Shown here: positions 36,993 through 49,268 of the stretch, piece after piece | Numbering within the stretch: the stretch's first letter is position 1 | How the letters are laid out: each line of letters starts with the position of its first letter | Assembly: GCF_963583255.1 (NCBI RefSeq) | Contig: NC_084818.1 | Coordinates: forward strand, 9,612,222-9,676,221 | Source of the DNA: Pyrus communis | Lineage: Eukaryota; Streptophyta; Magnoliopsida; Rosales; Rosaceae | Direction: 5' to 3' | DNA length: 64,000 bases | Position numbers and translations under genes: made by a program | Notes under the pieces: model-generated | The model's database searches: none | What the model saw: the letters and a program-made list of their open reading frames with translations, nothing else | Told to the model about the DNA's origin: nothing

Positions 36993-39900
36993 GGTGAAGA
37001 TATTGAAAGCTCTATCTGGGCATAAGCATCTTGTAAAATTTTATGATGCATGTGAAGACGCCAATAATGTTTACATTGTCATGGAGTATGTATACCTTGT
37101 TTTCTGTTCATCCTTTTTATTTTGACAGTCAGTTGCATGCATGATTGTTGAATGACGAAGTATATAAACTTTTCTGATTGAGGCATCATATGCCACGTCT
37201 CATGCTCCTTTGGTGTGACATCTGTGGATTTGTGTTCTCTTACCAGATTGTGTGAAGGGGGGGAACTTCTTGACAGAATTTTATCTAGGTAATTTCTTTG
37301 CCAGTATTGAAATACTCATTTCATTCCAAAGGTGTATTGTATGTTGACAAACTCACCTTAACTGCAGAGGCGGAAAGTATGCAGAGGAAGATGCAAAACA
37401 CATAGTGGTGCAAATCTTAAGTGTTGTTTCATTTTGTCATCTTCAAGGCGTTGTGCACCGTGACTTAAAACCAGAGGTTTTGATTATCAACCTATGTGTT
37501 TAAGTTAATTATGACTTCTTATCTGTTTCTACCTCCAAACATAGTGCTAAATATTTTTTCTCTTTCCTGTTTAACAGAATTTCCTTTTCGCTTCTAGAAG
37601 TGAAGATGCTGATATGAAGCTTATTGATTTTGGTCTTTCTGACTTTATCAGACCAGGTATCTATTGATGATCATCCCTACTCTCTTGTTAGTTGAAGTTG
37701 GATATTATCCTTGTTTTAGTAAATATATTAGAGCTGCAGTTAGAGTACCGCTTGGTTTTAGTTATTGTTTTCCTTTTTGAAACGGACAACATTCAATATT
37801 CCTGACTATTTGATGTTTCAATTGAATGGAACACCTTACAATGACTTGGCACCTGGGTATGCTTTTGATAAGTTTGATGATTTTTTTCAACTCCAGGTTA
37901 ATTTGGTTGAAATTGAAGATAAATACACGTTTTTGTATTTGTATCGGGTATGAAATGAATTCTTTCTTAGAAGTGTTCTGTTTTGTATGCCATTTTTTGG
38001 ATTTGTAGGAAACTTGTTGAATGTTTTCAACAAGTCCAATCTAATTCTGGTAAATCTGTGGATGCGGTAGTATCAAGTCCAGTATAATTCTGTGCAACAT
38101 ATCTTATCTTCTAACCCCTCTTGGAAAAGAAAACAGAGAGCGTTTAGTTGTTCATCATTTTTCCAAGAAAAACTAAATTTGGTCATAGTCACCAAAAAAG
38201 AAATCATGTGCGATGAGAACTGTAGTGGAAAACATGCAGTCCTTTTTCAACTAACCAATGTCAATATGAAATGTGTGTTTCCCCTCTTTTGACTGCTAGA
38301 TCTAATTCTTACTTTCTTTGTACTTATTACATTAAAGGAGGAAACTTTATCTTCATTATTTACCCATTTATGCGTTTATGTGCAGATGAAAGACTTAATG
38401 ACATTGTTGGAAGTGCATACTATGTTGCGCCTGAAGTCCTCCATAGATCTTATAGCCTTGAGGGAGATATATGGAGCATTGGTGTTATCACCTATATCCT
38501 GCTATGTGGAAGCCGACCTTTCTGGGCACGAACCGAATCTGGAATTTTCCGTGCAGTGCTAAGAGCTGATCCGAGCTTCGATGATTTGCCCTGGCCTACT
38601 ATATCTCTAGAGGCCAAGGACTTCGTAAGAAGACTTTTGAATAAGGACTACCGAAAAAGAATGACTGCTGTCCAAGCCTTATGTAAGCCAAATTTCTTTC
38701 TATTGCTGTCTAAAGTACTACCCAGGAGATAAAAAATTGGTGGACAGTTTTAGATGATATGCTTTGCTCTTAATCATGTTTGGGTGGTCTGTGTGTTTCT
38801 CTCCCACAATCTAAATAACTTATTGATTTCAGGGTAGCGGGTGGGAGGTTTCTATTTGGTTGCTCCATCATATTTGAACTGCATCCATCTATATTGTGTC
38901 ATATGCTGAAATACATGTGTTCATTCTCTCAAAAAGTGTGGTTATAGAATCATCCCATACATATCCTGCAATATAACTACAATTATTGTTAGTTTGATAC
39001 CGAATATTCTTAAGCAAAAGTGACTTTAAATTGAATACTATTTCAATTTGGCATTGTTATTTGATAGTGATGATAAGTGATATTTTCTATTTGTTATTCA
39101 AAGCTAATAATGACACATAATTGCAGCTCACCCATGGTTGCGAGATGATAGTCGTCCTCTTCCTTTGGATATATTGATATATAAATTAGTCAAATCATAT
39201 CTCCATGCTACGCCGTTCAAACGTGCAGCACTTAAGGTATTGTTAGCATTTCCAAATATGACTCTTTCTACCTTCACCCCATTTCTTTTTTCACTATTAG
39301 AAATTTTCGATATCACCGAATTATTCATGTTACATATAGCTTGGCCGTGTCTGCTCTTAAATGTCAAAGCTTCATCTCTTGGTTTTACTTGATGATTAAA
39401 CTGTTTCCTTTTCATTTTGGATCTCAAAGAATGTATTTTCAACTGTATAATATATCATCACCTTCACCCTATGGCATCCTTGAAAATGATGCTTATAAAA
39501 TGTCAATATTGAGATATCTTTGTTACATGGGAAGATACTTCTATGTAATCAATATCTACTTTTTAAGAAACTTAATTGGCAAAGTGAACAGAAAAATCAA
39601 CCCTTGTTTTGTTAATTGGTGGAGAAAGAAAATTATTAAATTACTATCTCAGTTTCCACTTTTCGGTTCTGATGTCTAATGGAAGTGAGACGAAAAGGTA
39701 AAACCTTTAGCTTTTCTTTTGAACCCTTTACAAAATAGGCAGTGTGATGGTTCATAGAGACATTCTAATTTCATATCAATTTCTCCATTTAGCTAAATCC
39801 TAGTAAATTACATAATTTGTTCCTCTTTTTTTCTCTTGTTTCCTGTGTCTAATGCTGTGTGATCAATAATCTGCCATTTCTTTCACTTTTCATGGAGCCC

Positions 39901-40797
39901 GATATATCCTACATTAAAGATATGTTTCTGTTTTTTCATGACGTGATTGCAGTCTCTTTCCAAAGCTTTGACGGAGGAAGAGCTGATATATCTAAGAGCC
40001 CAATTCATGCTTTTGGAACCAGATAAAGATGAGCGCGTCTCTCTTCGTAATTTCAAAATGGTTATCTCCTACTAATTCTTTTAATAGTTTCCAGGCAATG
40101 TATATTTTGAAGAGGGGCTTATGGTGAGGAAATTAAACTTTGCAGGCTCTACAGAGAAATTCAACCGAAGCGATGAAAGAGTCAAAGGTTGTTGATATCC
40201 TAAATGCGGTAAGGCTTATGTTATATTCTACTCTTGCTTTTGGATTGTGTTAGTTGAAGTTTGCTAGCATGTGCAGGCTACCGTAACTTTAGCTATAATT
40301 TATCTGACACTTAAACCTTTTTTATCCCATGGTATTTGAGGTCAGCAATTATCATTTTCTCAATTCCCTGTTAAAATTGATTTCAGATGGAACCGCTTGC
40401 TTATAGAACAATGAACTTCGAAGAATTTTGTGCAGCCGCAATCAGTACCCATCAATTGGAGGCCCTTGAAGGGTGGGAGCAGATAGCCTGTACCGCTTTT
40501 GAGCATTTTGAACAGGAGGGTAACCGAGTCATATCAATTGAAGAACTGGCAAGAGTATGACCAACTATGCTCCTCTCGTTTTCTCGGAAATCTTGTATCC
40601 TTTCCTTTTACAGCAGATTTTTGCTGCATTTCTTATTTTAACTGAAACGGTTTCTGCAGGAATTAAATCTCGGCCCTTCTGCCTACAATATCCTCCGAGA
40701 TTGGATCAGAAGCGCGGACGGAAAGCTCAATTTCCTTGGATATACAAAATTTTTGCACGGTGTGACGATCCGGAGCTCCAACACCAGACACCATTAG
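35347..40797 (+). CDS. CDPK-related protein kinase (CRK), close to CRK3
   Basis: Eleven exons with GT-AG introns: 35347-35895, 36955-37085, 37247-37288, 37368-37476, 37578-37656, 38386-38682, 39127-39236, 39953-40060, 40146-40208, 40387-40554 and 40660-40797. They total 598 codons including the TAG stop. The 597-residue product has MGQC at the N terminus, fitting N-myristoylation and palmitoylation and hence membrane attachment. A Ser/Pro-rich variable region follows, then a Ser/Thr kinase domain from about residue 145. It has the glycine loop GRGHFG (152-157), ATP-binding Lys177, HRDLKPE (271-277), DFG (294-296) and APE (318-320), all conserved. The C-terminal part (about 440-590) corresponds to the degenerate EF-hand region of CRKs, which usually bind calmodulin rather than calcium tightly. 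Length and sequence match Arabidopsis CRK3 as I remember it. The family phosphorylates substrates such as glutamine synthetase; the substrate here is unknown. No defect was seen. Confidence 0.96.
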
Positions 40798-41218
40798 TTT
40801 TATTCTTCTCTCTTTTTACCCTCTTTCTTTTTAGCTTTTTGACATATAGTTTCTTATAAGATTCATGGGTTTCGGATGATTTGCGGGAGTTTTAGTTTCT
40901 TTTTCTTCGGGCGCGTCGGGGTAAAGAAAAATGTGTATAAAAAAGTGAACATGTTAGTGAATCCGGTTGGGAATTTCGACCCAATTTTTAAAAAGTTGTT
41001 GATTTTTCGCCTTTCTGATTCCCTATTTTGCAGTTGATGTGGTTGAGTTTTTGTTGCACATCATCTTCTGCGGATTTTGTAGTTTTTCTCCCCTTTCCGG
41101 GCGTGCACTCTGATGGTCCCAGTAGTTTCGATCGATCATGTTCAATTTGATTGCTAAATAATTCAACCAACTTCTCTCTCTAAACAAGTGGGCATCTACC
41201 ATGCACTACTATATACTC
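40798..41218 (+). other. Probable 3' UTR of the CRK gene and flank
   Basis: T-rich sequence following the CRK stop codon. No other coding signal is present, and the polyadenylation site was not determined. Confidence 0.45.
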
Positions 41219-41358
41219 GCGTATAGTATGTGAGGGGTTTTATGTTCGATTTTCTTTAAAAATAAATTTGAACCACATTAATGCAGTTTGCGTATAGTAT
41301 GTGAGAGGTTTTATGTTCGATTTTCTTTAAAAATAAATTTGAACCACATTAATGCAGT
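41219..41358. repeat. Tandem pair of 70-bp repeats
   Basis: Two copies, starting at about 41219 and 41290, share GCGTATAGTATGTGAG through AACCACATTAATGCAGT with a single difference. Confidence 0.9.
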
Positions 41359-41570
41359 CAACGAAAATCGAACGCAAGTGAGAAATGTAATACGTAATCG
41401 AGTAAGTGATTTGATCGAGTGAAAGATGTGAGTGAGTGATTGTGAAATGTATGGAAGTATATATAGGCATGCATATAGAAGAGTTGGAATTTAAGTTAGA
41501 TAATCACTCTAGATTTAGATGAGACTGATTTGATTTTATCTAAATTAGTCGACCGATGAGGATTAGTATA
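41359..41570 (-). repeat. Orphan copy of the ECA1-like gene's upstream region
   Basis: This stretch is a diverged copy of 46405-46600, the region upstream of the minus-strand ECA1-like pseudogene. Shared blocks include CAAGTGAGAAAT, GATCGAGTGAAAGATG, ATATAGAAGAGTT and TTTAAGTTAGATAATCAC. No ECA1-like coding sequence follows it on the minus strand. The 70-bp repeat pair lies there instead. Confidence 0.75.
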
Positions 41571-42117
41571 AAAGTAAATAAACCATCATGCATAGGTGAT
41601 TAAAAACTCGAAGTGTTTAAACAATAAAACCAATAAGAAACCTTTTTGAATTAGGTTTTTCTAATTTGACAGTAATTATCAATTAAAAGAGAATTAGATC
41701 AACAAGACCTCAGTTGATCTAATAGTTTGAATTAATTCACTCTTCTAATTTACTATATACTACTATATACTCGCATATTATATGGCATGTAGTAATTTAG
41801 AAAAACCAAAAATGTTCTTTTAATCGTCAAATAATCAAGAAATGCATAATCACTCGTCGATCCTTTTAGATTTGACATCAAAGATTAAGACTAAAACATT
41901 GATAAATATATATTTATTCTCTACTTATATCAGGTCTAAAAATAGGCCATCATAAGTTCTTGATCACCCCCAAGAGAACATGACTCGTCCAAATCCGTTT
42001 GGTAAAGTCTGAAGATTAATACGAGCTCATTATCTTTTAGGATCGTATGTAAAAAAATCATCGTCCATAGTTGAAATCAAACTCTAGTTTATAAATAGGA
42101 TTCTTGTTAGAGATTGT
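41571..42117. other. AT-rich stretch, weakly similar to 46600-46690
   Basis: A CATAGTTGAAATCAAACTCTAGTTTA block at about 42066 has a relative near 46636. This suggests the duplication with the ECA1-like locus extends this far. No gene is seen. Confidence 0.4.
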
Positions 42118-43293
42118 TAAATTTTTTTGGTCGAAATTTGAATATTATTAAATACGAATCGAAATGTTTACATCAGACGTCAGAATGTTAAACAACCATT
42201 TTAGTTCAAAACCATCCCATAAATGAACAACCCTCACGTGCATGACATAAGATGCCACAAGATACGCAACCTCATTATAGGCACGAGGAGCATATAAAAA
42301 CTCAACAACACATAATTGTTGCTTAAGAAGATTAATATCCCATCAAATACCATCCAGAATTGCCTCCGATTGCAAACTCCCATGAATCATGTCGGCAAGA
42401 ACATGTGAATCAGTTTCCACCTGAACAGACTCAAAGCCTCTTTCCACACAAGCCACCAAAGCCAACCTTAGTGCTTCTGCTTCCGTCATAATACTCGACA
42501 CACAAAGGATTCTACCCACACCTCCAGCACCTTTGAAAATGCCCACAAAATCCCTCGCAACCCACCCAACGCCACCCATACTAGTACGACTACACCATGC
42601 ACCATCACAATTAACTTTTACTGTTCGAAAAGTTGGCTTTATCAACCCTTGAGTACTCTCCCTTCTACATTGCAGCCCACGGGGTGGCTGCTGCAGTGAT
42701 TCCCCCTCACACGTCGCTATCTCTTCCCATTGTTGTTGAAGTAATCGCATCGCGACAAGAGGCTCTACCTCAATCTTATCAAACACCTAACTATTGCGAC
42801 ACTTCCAGATCCTCCATAGACCACAAACCACCCACCGCATAAGGTCACTAGGCTCCCCCTCCTTGCCATATTTTGCACACAACCACTTCCAACATTCCAA
42901 GAAATCCTCACCCACCACCATGGCCACATCTAATTTCAACGGAGAACCAAACCAGAAAACACGAGCAAATGGGCACCTAAAGAAAATATGTACCTGCGTT
43001 TCCACCTCACCTTCGCAGAGCGGGCAACTAGTCTCCAAACAAATCCCCCTACCTTGCAAATTTGTACGTACTGGAAGGAAGTTCCAACACCCCTTCCAAA
43101 CAAAATGGCATAACGTAGGCGGAACCTTCAACCTCCATATATCCCGCCACACCGAATCCTTGCGGGATATATTAACTCTATGAACTTTTGGCACGTTGGG
43201 ATTACGCGTCAATTGTATTAATCCCAACAAAATTTTAGGGTTGTCACCTGTCAATTCCCATAACGACACTGTGTATGAGCTTTCAATTGTCAA
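42118..43293 (-). pseudogene. LINE (non-LTR retrotransposon) ORF2 3' end: zinc-binding RT and RNase H remnants
   Basis: Minus-strand frames 43293-42787 and 42786-42343 read as the C-terminal part of a plant LINE polyprotein. The first has the reverse-transcriptase zinc-binding region, with VWRDIWRLKVPPTLCHFVWK and then CPLCEGEVETQVHIFFRCPF. The second has an RNase H-like domain with VNCDGAWCSRTSMGGVGWV, EAEALRLAL and VETDSHVLADMIHG. A stop separates the two frames, and the whole 5' part is missing. A T run near 42121-42127 is the likely A tail. 5' truncation is usual for LINEs. Confidence 0.85.
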
Positions 43294-44109
43294 AGAAAAA
43301 AGTATATTAGAGTTGGATAATTATAAATTAAAAGAGAACAGGAATTTGATTTTATCTAATAGAAGCATGTAGTAGACTAGTACTGCACATCAACCACCAC
43401 GGGGTGATTAAGTGATTGGGAACGAATTTCAGGCCTGCATTTGACGAGGTGAGTTTTGGATTCGATTCCTAACACTGGTGAATCACAAAATGATGGTAAA
43501 GGGATGTTGAAATATCATCGGAATCTTCCAGTCTTCCCAACCCGGAAAGGATAGACTGCTATGACAAAGCCATATACTGGTCTCTTTTTTTTTATTTTTT
43601 TATTTTTTATTAAAAGACAAGTACTGCACATCTCTATGTTACTATCATTAGATATATATATATATATATATTGACAAGCGTTATATCCCAATACAATTGC
43701 AGTAGTTTGATACTATGTACTTCATACTTATTCTAAAATTGCCTTTGGGATACATCTATGTCATGAGCAGCGTTTTGAAAGGCATGCGATTGCACGCCTT
43801 GTGGAAAGGCATCACCGAAACGCTCTAGGCGCAGTCATGAAAAGGTGACAATCCTGAAATGCATACGCCACCGTGGTAAAAAAGGCATGCGATTGCGAGG
43901 AATGCGTACACATAAGGAAGACGCCCTAAAGACCTAGACGTTGCGTTTGGTTTTAATAAGTGAGATAGCCTAAGGAGAAGTGGGCTTGAGAGAATGCAGC
44001 CCAAACCAACACAAAGAGAAAAAGTAGCACAACCCAAAAATTGTAGGAAGGAAGCACACTTAAAACTTTCGTTTAATAGGTCTATCTCAGAAAATTCTTC
44101 CGCGCTACA
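43294..44109. other. Intergenic stretch with an AT microsatellite
   Basis: An (AT)n microsatellite lies at 43651-43671. The phrase ATTTGATTTTATCTAAT near 43339 echoes 41530, possibly the other side of the LINE insertion. AAGGCATGCGATTGC occurs twice (about 43780 and about 43881). No gene is supported. Confidence 0.4.
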
Positions 44110-44118
44110 TAACATTAA

Positions 44119-45151
44119 GGGTAAATTACATTTTCATACCTCAGGTTTATGGTCTATTTCAATTCTTTACAATATCTTTAAAACATTTCACTTTCATACC
44201 TTAAGTACTATTTTATTTCAAAATAATACATCTGTTACATTTTCCATTCATAGATCCATTAAGTGTTGACGTGATGCATGCCATGTGGCAAAAAAAAAAA
44301 ATTTTTTGATTTTTTTTTAAAACCTGAATTTTAAAAAATAAATAAAAAAAATAAAAACCGATCCCCGACCCACCCCCTTCTCCCATCCATCATCACCCAC
44401 CCCAAAATCCCACTCGAGCCACCCCTCTCTCCTATCCCCCATCACCCACCCTAAAAAATCCCACCCGAGATTAGGTGGATCTATCACAAAACCAGTCCAA
44501 AAATCATCTCAAACTCAAAATCCCCATCTCAAACTCCCCAAGATGAATCTACCACAAAACCACCCGAAATTAGGTGTGATTCGAGGTCTATGTACAAGGG
44601 AGTGTACAAGGGAGGTGGGTCGCAAGGTCACCCAGGGGGTGGGGGAGGGAGGGGAGGTTGGTTGCTAAGTCACGGGCGCGCGCGGGGTGGGGGGTGGGGG
44701 CTGGGTGGGTGTTAGGGGACGAACTGGATTACAAATTTTATTTTTATTTTCTTCTTACTCTTCCTCTTGTTGTTGTTGTTGTTGCATGTGGGGAACTAGG
44801 GGGGGGGGTGGGGACGAACTGGGTTGCAGTTTGTTTGTTTGTTTTTTTTTATTTTTATTTTTTCTCCCTCTTCACTTCTTCTTCTTGCAGGTGGGGTGGG
44901 GGGGAGGGGGATAATGGTTTATTTTATTTTTTTTAGAAAATTCAGGTTTAAAAAAAATAAAATTTTTTTTTTGCCACGTGGCACACATTTGGCAGCCACA
45001 TCAGCACTTAACGGATCCATGGATGGAAAATGTAACCGATGTATTATTTTGAAATAAAATAGTACTTAAGGTATAAAAGTGAAATGTTTTGAAGATGTAG
45101 TAAGGAATTGAAATAGGCCCCAAACCTGAGGTATAAAAATGTAATTTACCC
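44119..45151. mobile_element. Second Mutator-type element with long TIRs and a G-rich core
   Basis: Both ends read GGGTAAATTACATTTT inward, and the inverted match continues for about 190 bp (shared CATACCTCAGGTTT, ACATTTCACTTT, TTAAGTACTATTTTATTTC). A perfect 9-bp duplication TAACATTAA flanks it (44110-44118 and 45152-45160). The 1033-bp element has no transposase. Its centre has C-rich sequence (44360-44480) and several G-rich tracts (44634-44720, 44800-44815, 44889-44912). Confidence 0.92.
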
Positions 45152-45160
45152 TAACATTAA

Positions 45161-46006
45161 ATGCTACAAGTATGGAATGACTTGAATTGATTGAATTATT
45201 GTTTTTATTGTGATCTTGTGAATTCTGTTTTCATCATTAATACAACGAAACCTCACGCTCTCATTTGCTATTTCGAAATACCAATTTTGTTTATGTAGCA
45301 CAACATACATCTCTTAGAGATGCTATACAATAGCTTTGCTTCGTAAGAAGAATTCTTTGGCACACAATTGATATTAAAACTCGATTGTAACTTGGCTTCG
45401 AAAATGATTTTAACAGCCACAAGCTAGTCAATGCTACGGCATGACAATTCCGACGACCGAAAATGAGCTCGATGTACAATTTAATGGAGTGCTAATATTA
45501 ATTATACAATCCTTTGAACTGCTGTTCTTGTCATTGGGGGGGGGGGCTGTTCTTGTCATGGGGGGGGGGGGTGTTAATATTCGCTTCAAGGACATAATAT
45601 ATTAAATCTAGGATATTATTATCCCTTGTTACATCTTATTAGGGTACGTGTCACGAAATTAATTGAAAAAAGGGTACCGACACAAAACTAAATAGAAAAG
45701 TTAAATTGTGGCAGGTACTTACATGCCAGACATGCATATGTAATTATAACATATCATTTCGTGGTTATGAAAAAAGCAGATGCAAGCGTGAAGAGTGCAC
45801 AAAATAAAAAAATGAAATTACTATAAAAAAATATATTTTAATTTAAGATATCTAAGATTCCACTATCTATTTAAACATGCCCCGAAGAAGAATGCTGGAG
45901 ACCCTAAACGAATGGGAAAAAAAAAAAAGAGTACTTGTTTGTTTTGAGCTATTTTTTTGTACTCTAAACCTAGCTAGCTAATCTAAGATTAAACTAGAGA
46001 TGGATC
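45161..46006. other. Intergenic stretch, no supported gene
   Basis: It contains a 26-30 bp direct repeat, each copy ending in a run of 11-12 G (about 45522-45572). The rest is AT-rich. Its right end is the 3' flank of the ECA1-like pseudogene. Confidence 0.4.
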
Positions 46007-46396
46007 TTAAGCTTTTGTGCGTGCCGGTGAAGGTGAAGGTGAAGCTTTGCTGGAGCAATGATTCTTTAACAAAGCTTGGAAGAAGTAGTTGTGGAACTTG
46101 TAGAAAACATAGTTGGCGCAATCGTCGCCCATTTCTACAATGGCCTTGCAGCAATCTTCTTGAATGGCGACTTTGCGAGTCCAGTAAGATACGGAAATCT
46201 CATGGTAACAAGTTGCGGAGGCAGTGTGGTAAGCTCCAAGGCACTTTACAAGCTTAGGATCAGGGTTCCACCGTGACTACTATGGGGATGCGGGTGTTTG
46301 GGGTGCTGCAGGAGCTGTGGAATCGGAAGCAGCCAAACATTGTGTCAATAATACGCAAAAGAGAAGGAAAAACACAGCAACTCCTCCCTTCACCAT
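46007..46396 (-). pseudogene. ECA1/prolamin-like secreted cysteine-rich protein, interrupted by TAG TAG
   Basis: The minus strand has one continuous frame of 129 codons plus a TAA stop. It opens with a strong signal peptide (MVKGGVAVFFLLFCVLLTQC), then an Ala/Pro linker, then a six-cysteine domain. The domain reads KCLGAYHTASATCYHEI, later DCCKAIVEMGDDC, and a final C near the end. The spacing C...C...CC...C...C is typical of the plant ECA1 gametogenesis-related/prolamin-like family, which includes the egg-cell-secreted EC1 proteins acting at gamete fusion. Two adjacent stop codons (46277-46282) fall in the linker between signal peptide and domain, with the frame intact on both sides. These genes are usually intronless, so a recent pseudogene is the best reading. 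Sequence error or readthrough is less likely. Confidence 0.8.
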
Positions 46397-47015
46397 CTTT
46401 GCTAAATTAGAATCTCAAGTGAGAAATATAAGCGATTTGATCGATCGAGTGAAAGATGCGAGATGGTGTTTGCATGTCAAACCTGTCGAAGTATAAATAG
46501 ACATATATATAGAAGAGTTCCAATTTAAGTTAGATAATCACCTAAAAGTTAGATGAGAGTGATTCGATTTTATCGAAATTAGTCAGAGAGAAGATGTTAT
46601 TTTCGGGAAAAATAAAAAATAAAAAATGACCATTCATAGTTGAAACCAAATTCTGGTTTAAATGTAGATCCAAAGTTCGTGTTAAGAGAAGGGTTAAATG
46701 CGCATTACAACTCTTACAACTAAAAGAGTTTTAATATTTGTTTGAAGACCAAGAGTGTTAGTCATTACATTTCATATTTCTCTCCTTTTCACTTCCTTTG
46801 TTCTTTTATCATATGCTTAGGAAGTTGTTATTAGTTAATATTAAAAGAGGTCATAGCTAGGAATGAATATATACTCTATCAGCTTACTTGAGATACTTCA
46901 CAATGTCTATCATTGATTAATTTGATGTTATCTATTCTCGCCTAATTTTTCTTCATTTAGCATAATTTGTTTTTTTATGCTATCCATTGAAAATGCCATC
47001 TAAATATATGTATAT
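46397..47015 (-). promoter_or_regulatory. Upstream region of the ECA1-like pseudogene
   Basis: The first 200 bp (46405-46600) are the counterpart of the orphan copy at 41359-41570. AT-rich sequence beyond shows no gene. No convincing TATA box on the minus strand was identified. Confidence 0.4.
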
Positions 47016-47022
47016 GATCATT

Positions 47023-47520
47023 TTTTTTTTTTGTCCAACCATAGAATTTCATTAAAGTTAAAGTCAAATACAAATGTTTACATCCTCTGCTATAATTTTG
47101 GACATGTATTTAGGGAAAAGCAAACTCCATCTGTGAAATCAGCGAATGAGCCACCCTATTTCATCGCCGAGACACATGAAAACTCAATGAACTCCATTTG
47201 AATAGCTACCTGTATCAAATATAATGCTATCAATCATAATATCAGCATCTCCTTCTCACCCTTAAGCATTGAAATTAAATTGCTTGAATAAGATTCTATT
47301 ATCACCCCATCGCAGCCCTCCTCAACACAAGCTGACAACGCCTCCCTCACTGCCTGCATCTATTGCGTAACCTAATAATCCCTTATAGTTTGACCACAAA
47401 AGGGAAAATACTTAATCCAAGGAAGCAACAAAAATTGACATGCTAATCCTCCCTACGGACCCTTCCCATCAAGCGTGCTTATATGTAACATGTCTGTGTT
47501 TCTAACTTTATACATCACGT
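47023..47520 (-). pseudogene. Second LINE 3' end (RNase H remnant)
   Basis: A T run at 47023-47033 (A tail on the minus strand) is followed by sequence with the same layout as the 3' end of the LINE at 42118. On the minus strand, diverged RNase H-like codons can be followed (CVEEGCDGVIIES near 47300-47340), with interruptions. Confidence 0.6.
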
Positions 47521-48722
47521 AGAATTCTCAACTACCATACTGTGTATAATTGTGCCAACAACCCTTCATTTTGAGTGTATTTTCTGCTACCCTTTTTTTA
47601 TTTTATTTTAATTTTGAGTGTATTTTCTGCTACCCTTAATCAAAGAATATTAAGAATTAAGGACCGCATCCAAAGTATCCCTTAGTTAAACAACAAACTC
47701 CGTGGGCATCCAGTACAAGAAGAGTAAAACATAAAGCCTGCGTAACAAGGGTAGGACAAGAGTGAAACCAAACATAATCTGAATTGATAAATGACTATAG
47801 GTGACAAGAGCATCAGTAACAAACTTCTCTTCTCTCCAATGTGGCGAAATTGAATGCTAACAAAGTGAGAAGTCAGGAGGTGAATATCCTGTGGAATAGT
47901 CCTGAGCCTCTAGGGAGTTAACAATAATGCTATTCTTACCATGTTTTTATACCACATTTATATACCACCTTGTAGACAGCCACATCATTTAAATTAATCA
48001 GAATTTAATTTAAATTAATCAGAATTTAATTTAAATTAATCAGAATTTAATTTAAATTAAAAATATTTAATAAACCAATAATTAAAAAAAACCTGGAATT
48101 AAACGGTGATTGTGGCATACGAGGAGTCTTCTCTTTCCTTTCCCGTTCAATCCTGCTTCTTCTCATGTTTAATTCTTCCATGCCAGTTCTTTCACACCAT
48201 TTTTTTTCACCCTAGTTATTTTCACGTTAGTGTGGACTAAAATTATTGAAGACTTAGCAATTGACAATTTCTGAAGTGGGGTTCTAGGAACAGATTTCGC
48301 ATTGGTAAGTTTCTCATCATAGCAATTTACATCATATCCAGATTTTAATTTGCCTGTGAAAATGCGAAAATTAGCTTCATCAATTCTACATTCTTTCTAC
48401 AAGAAAACTCAACAAATTAAAAACATTTAGCATACATGTGCAAAATGCTATTGTTTTATTCCCTATTCTCCACATATATTGATCTGCAAAAATGAGAGTG
48501 GAGATTGAAATTAAACTGAAAGCAAAACGGTATCTAGGTGCTTGTAACCATCATTTAGTACTTGTTTACCACTTGATTATCCATATAATCAGTAATACAA
48601 CAAAATTGAGTTTGGAGTGGTTGTAGTCCCAGACAGTGATGAAGTTGTCATCGGAGGTCTTTAGGGCCTCCAAGGCATCGGCGACGGTGGTGGTGGTGTG
48701 AGTAGTGTGAAGTGGGTACAAA
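47521..48722. other. Intergenic stretch left of the CACTA element
   Basis: No gene is recognised. A 21-bp unit AAATTAATCAGAATTTAATTT is tandemly repeated three times at 47991-48053. A phrase TTTTGAGTGTATTTTCTGCT occurs twice near 47568 and 47612. Confidence 0.45.
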
Positions 48723-49268
48723 CACTACTAGGAATAACATCTTGGGCGATGAAGGGGAAACTGTCGCGCAAAGAGAAAAACCGTCACCAGAAACATTGGG
48801 CGGCGAAGACTTCGTCGCGCAAAGCTCATGACGTCAGGCATTGCGCAATGGAGGTAATGTCTTTGTCGAGCGAAATGAATATTGTGCGACGGAAGTCGTG
48901 GTCATTGGGCTACTGAGCGACGAAATTGGGTTTCAACCCCCAAACTCTTGCACGACAGTAACACAGGTTGGACCCTCAAAGTCTTGCGAGACGGATGTTG
49001 AATTTTGACCCACAAACTTTTGCGAGACGAATATAGAGGCCGTCGCAGTGAAATTTTAAAATTAGTTTTTTTTAAATAATTTATTATTTATTTGTAAATT
49101 AGTTTTTTAAATAATTTATTATTATTTTTTTTTTCGTTTATGTAAAAGTGAATTTAATGAAAATAAAAATAGAAAATGTAAAGAAAAATATTGAATTGAA
49201 AAATTATTGTAAATGTATATACAATGGAAAAAAAGTATTTTTAAATTCTAAAACAAATTAAAACAACA

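Noticed and set aside
42794..43183. 129-codon plus-strand frame
   Set aside because: It is the shadow of the minus-strand LINE ORF2 remnant.
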